64,000 nucleotides of DNA, from assembly GCA_021186555.1 (NCBI GenBank), contig JAJKFL010000006.1:26843478-26907477 (forward strand), written 5' to 3'. Under the pieces are notes generated by a model that did no database searches, was not told where the DNA came from, and was given only the letters and a program-made list of their open reading frames with translations. The stretch comes from Reticulitermes speratus (lineage: Eukaryota > Arthropoda > Insecta > Blattodea > Rhinotermitidae). Positions 22,064-33,789 of the stretch are shown here, in pieces. Each line of letters starts with the position of its first letter. Position 1 is the first letter of the stretch. A program made the translations under genes and the position numbers.

Positions 22064-22255
22064 TTAGTCAATGTCTCACACCAACTAAATGCACATTATT
22101 TAAAGAACCAATATAAGGTTTCTTAAAATCGTTTAAAAAGCCCTACATATGTTTCGGTTTCTAGAAAAGTAGGGGCTTTTTAGACGATTTTAAGAAACCT
22201 TATATTGGTTTTTTAAATATTGTGCATTTAGTTGGTAGTGAGACATTGATTAGTG
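22064..22255. repeat. long hairpin, inverted-repeat element B
   Basis: Arms of about 75-80 bp on each side of a loop near 22145-22175 are nearly perfect reverse complements. The outer ends carry CCAACTAAATGCAC, like elements at 3.2 and 27.6 kb. The middle retains a hammerhead-like helix I (AAAGCCC/GGGCUUU) and palindrome ACAUAUGU (22134-22182), but the CUGANGA side is gone. Confidence 0.85.
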
Positions 22256-22550
22256 AAAATGCACGGTGAACCTAGAATAAAGCCTTACAATTAAATTTGA
22301 TTTATTCACAGTCCAGTAGCAGTATAAGTTAACAAAAAACAAATGCCTTAGTCGTTAAAGGGTGCCCTAGACAGTATGCTAAAGAATACGTATAATTCAG
22401 CACTGCTTCTTCAATACCAGTACAACAGTCGGCTATGTTGTCCATCTTGTTACTCCCGCAAACGGCGAAGGCCTGCTATTCACATTTCACGCAAGTGTCT
22501 GTGGGCGTTTATGTGAATATTAGCGTAGACGAATATGTGACAAAGCCTTT

Positions 22551-22585
22551 CGGCATGAAGATGAACCATGATTTTGAAACGCGAT
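22551..22585 (+). ncRNA. hammerhead-like motif, diverged
   Basis: TGAAGA, T, GAACC..., then GAAACGCG. Stem II is mostly lost. Listed as a probable old member of the motif set. Confidence 0.2.
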
Positions 22586-22949
22586 AGTATAACAGAATCA
22601 GTCTCTGAGTTTATAGCAATTTTGTTAATTAAATATACATAATTAAAAAATCAGCTCTGTGAGTATCGTTAGTTCGTCGTGTGAAAAATCGAGAGGTAGG
22701 AGCTTCATTGTGTTCAGAGGATTTCAATTATCGATATGCTAATAGAAAGACATGAATTAGCGCCGTCAATGAAAGCTATATAATAGCAGCACACCGATGG
22801 GTGTGGATCCCACAGGGCAAACAGCGGCCCAACCACAAGACAGAAATTAAACGTTCTCGGAACAATAAAGTCAAACTGTGGACAGACTGTCTATACAGCT
22901 GTCAACGAGGTACTTCTTTACCAGCAAACAAGTACGTTATTGGGCGTCT

Positions 22950-23160
22950 TCCCAAAGGAGTTGCGAAAAGCGATTGTTAATCCCGTCATGTCCATCCGTC
23001 CGTCCCTATCGAAAAAGACAGTCTCACAGGATGGATTTTAGTGAAATTTCATATTTGGGAATTTTTACTAAAATTTGTTTCCGATTTTGATTAAAATCTC
23101 ACAAAATTACAGACATTTTACATGAAGACCCGCGTACACTTGTAACATCTCGTCTTTTTT
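22950..23160 (-). mobile_element. fragment of the AGGCGCGTTCGC small transposon
   Basis: TTGCGAAAAGCGA, CCGTCCGTCC and TTTTACATGAAGACC match the copy at 44171-44657 in the same orientation. The right end breaks off before a long T run (23156-23175). Confidence 0.55.
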
Positions 23161-23282
23161 TTTTTTTTTTTTTTTGTTGGCTGAGGCTGAGGACAAAGAA
23201 ATAGTTAACGCTCTAAATAACAATCTACCATGAGCGATTTAAATGTTCCCTTTGACGATATTTTAGTGTATTACGAGTTATC

Positions 23283-23494
23283 TTTTTAAGAGTGTTATTT
23301 AACGACACTGTCAGTTGCTAACATATGGCGCCGCTGATGAATGAATGTGTATGGAGCACTGGTAGAATGATGCTGACAGGGGAAAACGGAAGTGCTCGGA
23401 CAGAAATCTGTCGCGGTGCCGCTTAGCCCTTAGGGCTGAACGCAAGCTCCTGCGGTGAGAGGTTGGTAACTAGCCGCCTAGGCCATGGCCCGGT
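23283..23494 (-). mobile_element. SINE family 2, near full length
   Basis: The reverse-strand head reads GGGCCATGGCCTAGGCGGCT, followed by a family 2 body through CTGACAGTGTCGTTAAATAA. The B-box half is diverged. Confidence 0.75.
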
Positions 23495-24230
23495 CCCCTG
23501 TGAAATATCAATTATGATCGATTGTAAGTCTGTTGCTAAGACAGAGCGAAATCTTAGTGCTTTTTTTTTTTTTTTTTGTAAAACGTGGAAAGGTACTTTT
23601 AAGATACTAGAATTTTTAGCGATGTTCTTGAGATTATTACGGTCTAGTGACACTAATAACGTGTCAGAAGGGTCAGGCTCTGAGAATATTTCCTCGCTTG
23701 TTCTAATGGTGGTAGATTGAACTATACTATATTATAGTGGGCAAATTCTTCTACATGACTCGGTGTTTCTAGTCACCTTCTCGAGGTCCACATAAATATA
23801 TATCACGTAAATTACTTTACAGTAGTGTTTTTACATTTATTGTATCCATAGCTAATTAATATGATAATAAATAGCTGTACTTTTATGGAAGTCAGGGACC
23901 AAACAAAGATACGCCTCCGGCACTGTGATACACTGTGGTACAGTGCGATACAATGTATTTCAAGATACGTTTTGATTGAGAGCTTCTGGTCCCACAGGCA
24001 AACCCCAGGCTGGCGGACAGAACCTTATGGGCTTCCCGAAACGATTCATTCGACATACTCTTTTGGCTTTTGTGAATGTTATTGGTCAGGCGAATAACTC
24101 TCACAGCCCCAAGGACTTATAGTAGGCCTATCACGTGATAATTATTTATTTAGTTGGGAAGGAAGGTGGTTATACAGTCATTTAGGCACTTGCCTTGAGA
24201 GGTAGACAGTCTAAGCTAATTCAGTAAATC
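23495..24230. other. no gene recognised
   Basis: Contains a T run at 23562-23578 and otherwise unremarkable AT-rich sequence. Confidence 0.5.
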
Positions 24231-24242
24231 AATTAGACTATC

Positions 24243-24514
24243 TTTTTTTTTTAGTCGTCCTCTTCTACCTACTCCGGTTTCCCGTTTCAGTGTCGAGGTT
24301 TGTAATTCCTTTTGATCACACTGAGCGACACACCACAGTCGGTAGGACTCCTCTGGACGAGGGATCGGCTCGTCGCAGAGGCCTCTACCTGACAACAACA
24401 CACAACACTCACAAGAGACAAACATCCATGCCCCCGGTGGGATTCGAACCCACGATCCTAGCAAGCGAGCGGCCGAAGACCCACACCTTAGACCGCACGG
24501 CCACTGGATCGGCC
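24243..24514 (-). mobile_element. SINE family 1, full length with TSD
   Basis: The T run at the left is the reverse-strand A tail. The head with B box GGTTCGAATCCCACC is at the right. Perfect 10-bp TSD TTAGACTATC at 24233-24242 and 24517-24526. Confidence 0.95.
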
Positions 24515-24529
24515 ATTTAGACTATCACC

Positions 24530-26790
24530 TGATTAATTGGTCTTGTAGGTAGGCATTGTGTCGTCTAGGTACGTAAGCACACAGTTTCTGAGCCACTCAT
24601 TAGTTTATTCGCTTGTTTCTTTACTAGTGGGCCCATGCAGAAAAATCTTCCCGTTTCCCGAAAACGGCGTTAGAATCGTGCGTTTGGTTTTCACCGAGTG
24701 GGGTATTCTAACAAAGGCTTTAGTTTATGCTTTTCCAGATCGATAGGATTTCCCGAGTGGGTTTTCCTCAATCCCAGTAATGGCGCTATTTGAGGATTTT
24801 TCCGAGTGAAGCATTAAGTTCCTGATTTTTGTATTTTTAATTTTTATTGGGTGGAGTGGGTAGGTAGGCAGACTTTGGAAAGCTATTTGCTGAACCAAAA
24901 GATGTAAGCATGGCTTCATTAAAAACCTCTAACAAAGAGGCACAGGGTCTAATGAACCAGTGCTGAATGGAATACTAAGCCTAAGGCTGCGGTGTATCTG
25001 GAGCTTCTGCCGACGGGCCCTTTGAAGAAAGAAGAAGAAGGTAGGCAGGTAGGTAGGAGGTAGGTAGGTAGGCAGGTAGTGCACGTTAGTGAGTCAATCA
25101 ATAGTTACTTGTGACCAGTAAATAAAGATGTTGTCTCACAGGTAACATACACATGGTTATTTAATCAGCAAGTAAATTAGGTAGGTATTTATTCATTTAG
25201 TGAGTCGATCGATTAGTTAAACACTTAAGAGAACAATTTGATTGAAAACCTTTGAATATCCTGGTAAAAGAATGAAGTTTAAACATTGAGTATGAGTTGA
25301 ATGAACAATTACACGTAAAACAGAGTATGTAGCTACGGTATTTTGAAGAAGCGTGTTTTTTGTATAGTATGGACCTCACCGTGTTCCACCAACCGAGGTG
25401 CGTGATGCCCTGCCTTATTAGACAACGCCACATGTCATTTTGAAGTGTGTAATAATTTTTATGCATACTTAAATATGAGTTAATTCTTAAGCTCACGTCA
25501 TCTAGTCTATATTTATATTTTAACTTCAAACAGAATAAGATTATTAAGTACATGTGTTACCATTCCCTCTTAAAAATAAAAAAATTAAACATAAAGGACT
25601 GTCCAAATAAGAACTTATTATGTTTTCCTGGATAGTCGTCTAAAATGCTTGTACGGTGATCCTCGTAGTACATAATCATGCCCCTGTCTTGGCTTAGTGT
25701 TGTGTACACGTCACATCGGGAGACCCCCCACTTATACTTACAGTTAGAGAGGCATCTCATTACACAAGTTATAAATCCACGAAAGAATACAGGGGGCAGA
25801 GAGAGGCATGGAGGTCCTACCAAGCCGGGTTCCAAAGAAAGTTTCTAGCGTAATAAATAAAATATAAGAAGAATCTTTTTAACTGATCAGTTGGCAGCTT
25901 GTTAGCACCGGGCAGAACAGTTATACATCACCCAAACAAGCAGAAGGACATGAACCTTCTATCTGTGCTTGTGATTTAGCGTGGTAATTCTAATGGAGCA
26001 CAATAGAAGGCTGCGTGTTGAACGTGTTTGTAACTTGTGACGTAATTGAACTCTTGTGTTTGTGGCGAACAGCGCCATTTCTTTTCTCTGAGTCATAAAC
26101 TACATTCCGAGACGTCGACTTTAGATTGCTGTCTTATATTAACCTTTTAAAGACTAGCTGTTGTTTTATGTACCACTAGCTTCAACATTCAACAGTTCTT
26201 TCTGCTGACAGTTTTCACGTACTTTGTCTATGGCTTGTTGGTTTCGTGTAATTGTTGTTGTAAATATTATTTGCCTACACACCATTAACTGGTTTGTCTA
26301 TGTAATCGAGATACAGTACGTTTTCTTTGAGATACGAACGGAACGTTTAGTTTTCAACGCAGTACTTATTCTTTTCCTCTACTCAGTAATAACAACATGC
26401 AGAACGTGAATTTATGAGGCCGTAGTGACTTTAGTTCAACTTATCTCCGGTCCTAAAATGACGCGTGTTATCAGACTGGAAAAATGTGCAAATTTTATTA
26501 AGGCGATTTTTTTGTAGACTGTAATGTAACAAGATGGCTGCCGTTCGAAAATTTTCTTTAGTTTTGAATTTGATAGCGATAACTAATAAAGCATTGAAGA
26601 TACGCACATGAAATTTGGTACGGAGATTGAGCATATACGTATATTTTATTTAAGAAATAAGCTTACTGTTTGTAAGTCAGCATCTGCAGAAGGCCGACGA
26701 TGCAAAACTTTTAGGTTATGTTCGAAAAATGTAACGTGCTTACAGAATATGTATTTGAGTAATAAGCTCTTCATAAAACCAAAGTATAAT
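24530..26790. other. no gene; GTAG-type microsatellite
   Basis: 25040-25080 is a GTAG/GCAG tetranucleotide run. 24985-25035 (ACGGGCCCTTTGAAGAAAG, then AAGAAG) looks like a retroelement 3' end. The rest has only short frames. Confidence 0.45.
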
Positions 26791-26795
26791 AATAC

Positions 26796-26823
26796 TATAA
26801 TAATAATAATAATAATAATAATA
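26796..26823. repeat. (AAT)n microsatellite
   Basis: About nine trinucleotide units. Confidence 0.9.
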
Positions 26824-26974
26824 GCCAATAACATAGTACTAGAAAACCAAGTAGTAGGAATATATGCTTCGAGTTCGTCCTGTAGGTTCTAGTTATATAA
26901 GAGGCAGTATTTAGCTGAATTTGATAGTTCAGAAATCTGCAAACAGTAGGCAGTTAACCAAACATTTATTGGGC

Positions 26975-27080
26975 CTATAACTGGCGTCTTATAACTTGGG
27001 CCGTCTTATAACTGGACGTTTATAGGACCGTCTTATAACTGGGACCGTCTTATAACTGGGACCGTCTTATAACTGGGTCC
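26975..27080. repeat. short tandem repeat, about 18-bp unit
   Basis: Roughly five units of GACCGTCTTATAACTGG. The last three are near-identical and the first ones degenerate. Confidence 0.85.
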
Positions 27081-27595
27081 ACATCCAACCGTTCGGAGAC
27101 CTGCCCTGTTTACATCTTCAGAGTTGATGTCTCAAGGGACGGCACATCTGAGAACGTGTACTGAAGCCCTGAATTCGTGCGCCGTGAAATCTTCATATTT
27201 AAATAGGCAATTCAACTTTACACTTTTGTCTAATGGCAGTTTACACGATGCGAAAGGAAGTTAAACCAAACTCGCCTTATATCACCAGTTTATGTCTCCA
27301 AGTGAAACCCCTTGCATAGAAACCATTAGCATTGAAATGTTCTTGCATTATCAGTCATCTCTGGTGTTTTAAACAACCCCAAACACCGTAGAAGAGGGGA
27401 GGAATGCTGGTTGGTGTTATAATTGAGAGGGACCTGTCTTCCCCTGTGGCTACATGCATACTGAGACCTTCCCTCTGCTCCCACAACGGCCTCCTCCCGA
27501 TAAGTGAAACTACTAATCCCATATCCCGCACCCAACTTTATAGAAGGCCCAGATCTTTATGGACTCCCGAACCAGTGAATTTAATCAAATAATAA
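27081..27595. other. no gene recognised
   Basis: Short frames only; nothing recognised before the element terminus at 27597. Confidence 0.5.
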
Positions 27596-27646
27596 AACCG
27601 ACTAATGCACTATATCGACCAATTTTATTCTGGCCTGTTACCCCTC

Positions 27647-27690
27647 ACCCTACACGTGTTTCGGAACTCTAAGGTTCCATCTTCAGGGGT
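27647..27690 (-). ncRNA. hammerhead-like ribozyme motif, best copy
   Basis: The reverse strand reads ACCC | CUGAAGA | U | GGAAC-CUUAGA-GUUCC | GAA | ACACGUGU | A | GGGU. All helices are fully paired: helix I 4 bp, helix II 5 bp, helix III an 8-base palindrome. The cleavage triplet would be GUA. An extra U follows CUGAAGA, as in all copies here. It sits about 45 bp inside a CGACTAATGCAC terminus (27597 on) like that of inverted-repeat element A. Known hammerheads of Penelope-like elements also have a tiny palindromic helix III. Cleavage itself is not shown. Confidence 0.65.
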
Positions 27691-29340
27691 TGTCGTGTGC
27701 TACCAATTATTTACATATTAAAAACAAATACACAATATGTACAATAGTCTGTTAAAATATAAAAAGCCATAGGTAAATGAAGTTCAAAACTCTTTTAAAA
27801 ATTGTACGATGTGTACTGTAGTCTATTAGAATCTTAAAATCTCACGTAGATGTATGTTTAAAAAACTGTTTTAAAAATGTTTTAAAAGTTTTGGGCTGTT
27901 CGTAATATTCACTTTTTTACGGAACTACTGGCGCAGTTTTATTCGACTCGGTATTCCATTTCATGTGTGATGTGATGCCACTGTGTATGTCTTTTCAAGG
28001 CTGTGCGTGTGGGGTGACTGTTGTTGTGTTAGGTGTCCGGTATGAGTGAATTTAGTTTCGAACAATTATGACAACTCGCCGCCCTCGGACCGCATGTGGC
28101 TTTACGAAGGTATGTCTGAGGCCCGCGAGAGTTTTCGAACACATCTAACTTATGCTGCCCAATCAGAAAGAAGGACGACATTTTTTGTGATTTTGTGAAC
28201 GTCGCACGCACAGCTGAATTGCCTGGGAAGACATCGTTATGTTGTGGGTTTTACGGTGAGAGGAATGAGAAAAATATGGAACGGTAAGCTCCTCCATCCG
28301 CGTTACTCTTTAAGTTCTAAGTATATTCTAATAATAATTAATGCAAGGGTACTTCAGTAAGAATTGTATGGAATGGGATTTTACGTATTTCTTAAAAATA
28401 TCAGTGACAAAGAAACAGAGAAAGCTGTACATTTACCTGCTTCAATTCTTAAAAGACAATGTAAGTCATAAATTGAAGTATAATTAAATGGTATATTAAT
28501 TTTTACTAAGCATTAATTAATAGTAATTTAGTCTTTTAATCATTTGGTATAAAATAAATTTGCACTGAAAAATCAAGACTTTTACTGTTAAACATTGGTT
28601 TGCGTTTCGCGCAAGGTTTGCAGATTTTCAAATGGCTTTGGTGCAATAAATTTTGCTCTTGTCTGGTCTAGAGGAACTGTACAAATTACACTAACTTTGT
28701 GTTGTAGATGTTGGCACTCCTGCTTCGTATTCAGCACATCCTGACGTCGGCTATCATGACTAAGATGTCGTGATTTTACCGAGTCATTCCAGGCAAATGC
28801 AATGATAGTGCCTTCTTACGACGTCCAGGTCCGTAGCCAGACCATGAACACAGTGGGTGCATATACGTACGTTTATACACGTATGTAATTCCATATTATA
28901 CACATACCGCGTCAGTAGCGCCTTTGTCAGGACCACAAAATCAACACTTTAATTGCAAAATTCGCGCTATAACATTGCACAAAACATCTTGCATATACAT
29001 ACATTTTTGACAATGACTTGTCTCCACCCAAAGCGGTTCAACAGAGGCATCACGTGGATATGGTAGGGTGTCGCACGTTTTTTTAGGGGGCTGATCAGCA
29101 TGTTTGTCTTTGATATTTTGCAAATTCCTAGTGGGTGCATTGCAGCAACTTGCACCTCCCTGGCTACGGGCCTGACCATGTCCTTCCGAACTCAGCATTA
29201 AAGTCATTCTTATGTTCGACCGTTCCATATTGGTGAAAGGAAGAACTCAGCAAACCTACGGCACCGGCGTCAGTGACTTTCCGAATACAGAATAGGAGTG
29301 CCAACGTCAGCACCCTAAATTTGACGTGATTTACACAGGA
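27691..29340. other. no gene recognised
   Basis: AT-rich sequence without a convincing open frame. The left 200 bp may be the inside of the element that carries the ribozyme-like motif. Confidence 0.45.
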
Positions 29341-29498
29341 TGGTAAAGTTCACCCTATAATCTGCCATGAAGGCACAGAGGGGAGTAGAGGTAGAGCTCT
29401 ACTTTTTCTTTAAACTCGGCGCTTTTTAGGGGTGGGTGGTTAATGCCATGCTCCGGCCGCTTTACCCCCGGGAGTGACCAGGTACCCATTGTATAGGA
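29341..29498 (-). mobile_element. SINE family 3, tail half only
   Basis: From GGTAAAGTTCACCCTA through CCGGCCGCTTTACCCCCGGG. It stops near 29498 without the tRNA-like head, so it is truncated at the 5' side. Confidence 0.8.
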
Positions 29499-29607
29499 TG
29501 TGTTGACTAAATTCAGTCGTTCAGGAGTTTACAAAGACTTGGATCTAATAATCATAGTAAAGGATGATGTGTCTATATAGCAGCAGCAGCAGTAACAAGG
29601 ACAAGAT

Positions 29608-29835
29608 TGTTCCGTGACTCAGGCGGTTAGTCGCCGGCCTCTCACCGCGGAATTCCGGCTTTCAACCCAGCTCAGTCCGTGAGGGTGATTTGTGGTGTAC
29701 AGTGGCAATGGGACAGGCTTGTCTCAGAGTCCTTCCTTTTTTGTGTTACCTGTATCATTCGACTAATGCTTCATTGTAGGCCTGCTATTTAATACTGGCA
29801 TCGTTGTTAAATAAAACACTCCTTTATTTTTCACC

Positions 29836-29870
<35 letters not shown>
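29608..29870 (+). mobile_element. SINE family 2 with (TAA)n tail
   Basis: Head GTGACTCAGGCGGTTAGTCG, body with GGACAGGCTTGTCTCAG, and a 3' end AACACTCCTTTATTTTTCAC followed by TAA repeats (29836-29870). The best view of the family's 3' end. Confidence 0.85.
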
Positions 29871-29871
<1 letters not shown>

Positions 29872-31565
29872 GAAATCAAGTCCGAATTTCCACTTTGTGG
29901 AATATCATTGATTCGCCGTACATTTCTTTCTTAGGACCAATACTTTCCTTAGAATCTTGTTCCCACTTATTTGCAATTTATTCTTGCCATTCGAGTAAGC
30001 GACCATTTTTTACAACTATATAAACAGGTAAGCCTAACAACACTCTACTGTCTATTCGTTTATCAGTACATACTGAAAAGCATTATTACCCATCTTTTAA
30101 ATAGGCTACCAGGAGAAGAATTATTTTAAGACCTATGTTACCATTTTTAGTCAGTGAGGTTAATGTTTCTAAAATGTGGGTGTACAGATGCAGGGGAAAC
30201 TTAAACTTCACCGTCATCTGCTTGAACTGACAGGCAAACGAAGTTAGGCCTTGACCGTTTCTGCCAAGAACAAAGGTGCTGCCATTCAAGGCACGGTAGC
30301 TGACTGAATTTCTTGTTTAATATTCGAAAGATGGGACAAACAGGACTAATAGCGTTCTCATATAATGGTATTCTTGGTTCTTACACCGTGTAGGATAATA
30401 AGTTTGTTCCGACGTTTCGGTGGAGCGTGTTTCCTACACGTTGTAAGAACGTAGTTCTTCATTTGAGTAGCACCCGTCGTAAAGGCCTGAAAACTTATAT
30501 CAGCATTGTTATGCAGTCCTATTATGACCACCCTCCGTTATTCCCAGAGAGACTCCCCCAACAAACTTTACATGATATGCAATTAGCAGCGTGTGGGAGC
30601 GGTAGGAGGGGCGGCGGGAACAATGGGGCTGTTGCTAGGAAACATAAACAGCGTGACCCTATCTGTGGTCACGGAAATTAAGTGCTTCTAGGCGGTTTTC
30701 AACTTTATGAGTCCCCCCCACCCCGTCCGATACCTACAATAGAAATAACAGCAAAACGGGTTTCCTACCTGTCCATTAGCCTATTGATTAAATAAGGAAC
30801 GGACGGATAGGTCCAGATTTCAACGGCAGACAAGCCTGTATTATAATCTGTCAAAATAAGCAACTGCTCTTCCTTAAAACATGATAGAGTTATTCGGGTG
30901 TTCAACGTATTCCGTGCTTTTATGGCACCCGAAGGTTCAACAGAAAGGTTCTCACAAATCCATTACAGCCCATTCTGAAATAACTGAATGCAGTCGTCAC
31001 CGTGCGCTAATTCATGTTCGCTTTGCGCTATAGTATTGTTCGTTCAGGAGCGCATGACGCGACGAAGGCAGGTTAAGTACCGCACTGACACAGCGCGCAT
31101 GCTACTGCGCATCTTAGGGTCAAGCGTCACTCAGGCTCGTACAGTGGCAATGGTTAATTAACAACGTACGGCAAACCGATTAGCTCAGTAGAAGCCACAT
31201 ATATCACCCCGAGTAACTTATTAATGTATGTAATGCCGTATAGGTAATGTAATATAGGTTGCATGTGAGTATGGAAGGTGCTCACTGCATGTAGAACCAC
31301 TTAAGCCCTAAAATCGTCCAGTGGTGGCAGCACCTAACGAGGCTTACGGGTTCACAACCCCAAAGACCGCTACGCTATCTAGTATTTAGTGGAGGATCGA
31401 TCCCGCCTCGGATACTGTCCCGTGCTCAGCTGCAGAATTGACTGGCGCTGTAGCACGCATCAATAATGCCGATCTTACCCAAGTCCTCAATGCAACACTA
31501 CAAGCCATTTTCTGTGCATCTAAAATATACGTCCATACTGCCTTGTTTGCACCGAAATCGAGTTT
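29871..31565. other. no gene; minor LINE scrap
   Basis: 30915-30985 (TTTTATGGCACCCGAAGGTT) is a scrap of the LINE family C tail. 30410-30425 holds CCGACGTTTCGGTGG, a remnant of the hammerhead-type motif. Nothing else recognised. Confidence 0.45.
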
Positions 31566-31568
31566 AAT

Positions 31569-31703
31569 TTGAAGATTCAGATCTGTGATGTTAGGCTGTG
31601 TCGACCTGTGAAGTCACCGACGTTTCGAAGGAAACATCCTTCGAAGTGTCGGTAATTGTTAATGTGCTAGCACAGCTTAACACTGCAGAAGACTTGAATC
31701 TTC
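31569..31703. repeat. inverted repeat F with near-perfect centre
   Basis: The centre TTCGAAGGA-aaca-TCCTTCGAA is perfect. Outer arms match in blocks (TTGAAGATTCA, GCTGTG, ACCGAC). ACGTTTCGAAGG in the left arm resembles the GAAACGT part of the hammerhead-like set, but no CUGANGA is present. Confidence 0.75.
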
Positions 31704-31709
31704 AGCAAC

Positions 31710-33270
31710 AGTGCTGTGAGCACCTCGGATCTCACATAAACGTAATTTGTACACGTCAAAACATGTATTGATGTCTGGCTACACCACTGCTCGTACGGTT
31801 TGTGTGCTTCATGCAGTATTGCTAACGTCATTAAATGAAGGATGCTGAGATGGCGAAGACCCGTAACACACAAGGAGGAAACGATGATTAAAAACATTCG
31901 TTAGAAAAAACATTACGGAAGGGAAAGACTTAACAGACGGATACGTGGATGGATGTTGTAAAAAAATAGAATTTTGAGGACGCAAATTTTATTAATGTAT
32001 CTCAGACTTCAGTGACAGGCGTATTTGATGACTGAACTTATGTTGCGTAGGATAATTACAGGGAATTTCCTGAATAATTAAGTAATCATGGCCTGTTCAG
32101 GGAAGACGTATGTTGTGTTATGTTGCGTTACATTTCGTAACATTATGTTACGTTACAAGTGACAGTTGTATTAGGAAGGACCTATATGGGTGCTAGAATA
32201 CTTCACTATGATAGTGGAGTGCTTATACGCACTGACAAGACATCCGGCTGGACAAGTAATAGGCTAAATTCAGTTCTCAATAAACTGACGATTGTTAACG
32301 TAAGGACTGAGACATTCTAAATGTCATTACTCTCTAATAAGCACTGCAGTAATTACAAAGCGGTATTTACACAGCAGACTTACCACATTACCCTATTCCT
32401 ACCTGCTGTTTCTTTCCATGCAGCTGGTATAACACGTGGACATGTCCTGGGGGACCAGTCAGAAGTAAGAAAAGGTTCGTTTTCTCCTCGGCATGTATTT
32501 GTACTTACTCAGCAGACGTGGTAAACAAAACCTTATCAAACATTTGAGAACTAAAATTAATCTACATTATGTAATCAATTTGTACCTCACTGAGAACATT
32601 GTGCGCTTCCGTTAGAAAGATCAGTTGGTGAAAGTTGAATAGCGAAATAATGGCTGTACATTGTAAGAATAAGACGACAAACATAAATACACTGTATGGG
32701 GAAACGGCAGTTTTCCGTTTTATACTAACGCATACTGACCACCAGGCTTCAAGGGTTTATTACAGCAGAACTTCCTTCTTGTGGACACCGTCCTGTAATA
32801 CTGGAAAGCTGCGTCCAACAGTTCCTCTTCGCACGAGTGGAGACATCTGTGGAGCGACTTCTAAGTCTCTCCTTGGTTTCCATTCTCCCTCCACACTAGT
32901 CCGTCTCTTTCTTCGTAATAGGATATCAGATACCGCAAAACGGGGTTGGATTTCCGTATTTTAATTGCTACAAACATCAGCAGGGGCGGTGCATAGAAAC
33001 GCCCCACCCTACGGTTCTGGATTTTTTAAAAGGAGACTGTACACTTACTAGTGGCTAAGCGTGTCATTCGAGCTCACGTGGCTGAGTGTTCAGCAAGATT
33101 TCCACTAACAGTATAATTACATTACTGAAATGCACGAATTGTGAGGTTTATCTGGAGTCCAGATACAGTACTTGCTTGCAGTATGCCGTAAAAATTAACA
33201 CATGAACGACATTTTTGAAACAAGTAAATGAATGTGACAAGACTGAAGAAATGCAGTCGAACTCCGATAT
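31710..33270. other. no gene recognised
   Basis: A 109-codon frame at 32635-32964 has no motif I know and no gene context. Otherwise featureless. Confidence 0.45.
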
Positions 33271-33271
33271 A

Positions 33272-33786
33272 GCGCCACTGTATGTTCACCACAATTTGTG
33301 ACAGGATATCTAGGGTGGCGCCACTGTATGTTTACCACAATTTGTGACAGGATATCTAGGGTGGCGCCACTGTATGTTCACCACAATTTGTGACAGGATA
33401 TCTAGGGTGGCGCCACTGTATGTTCACCACAATTTGTGACAGGATATCTAGGGTGGCGCCACTCTATGTTCACCGCAATTTGTTACAGGATATCTTTTTT
33501 TTCTATGGCTCGACAGCCCTATATGGGCCTGGGCCTCCTCGTTTCGTCGAGGTTTCATGGTCACACACATTTGAGACACACCACAGTCGGTAGGACTCCT
33601 CTGGATGAGGGACCAGCTCGTCGCAGAAACCTCTACCTGACAACACACAACACTCACAAGAGACAGACATCCATGCCCTCGGTGGGATTCAAACCCCACG
33701 ATCCTAGTAAGCGAGCGGCCGAAGACCCACGTCTTAGACCGCACGGCCACTGGGATCGGCGTTACAGGATATCTAGGGGGCGGTAA
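33272..33786. repeat. 46-bp minisatellite interrupted by a SINE
   Basis: About five units of 46 bp (GCGCCACTGTATGTTCACC then ACAATTTGTGACAGGATATC). The array is split by the SINE at 33496-33760 and resumes with GTTACAGGATATCTAGGGGG. Confidence 0.93.
33496..33760 (-). mobile_element. SINE family 1 inserted into the 46-bp array, with TSD
   Basis: T-rich end at the left (reverse-strand A tail), head at the right. Perfect 14-bp TSD GTTACAGGATATCT at 33482-33495 and 33761-33774, which is minisatellite sequence. Insertion therefore postdates array expansion. Confidence 0.97.
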
Positions 33787-33789
33787 ATC

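Noticed and set aside
23156-23175. Long T run as a retrocopy tail
   Set aside because: No TSD and no recognisable transcript next to it; left as a simple homopolymer.
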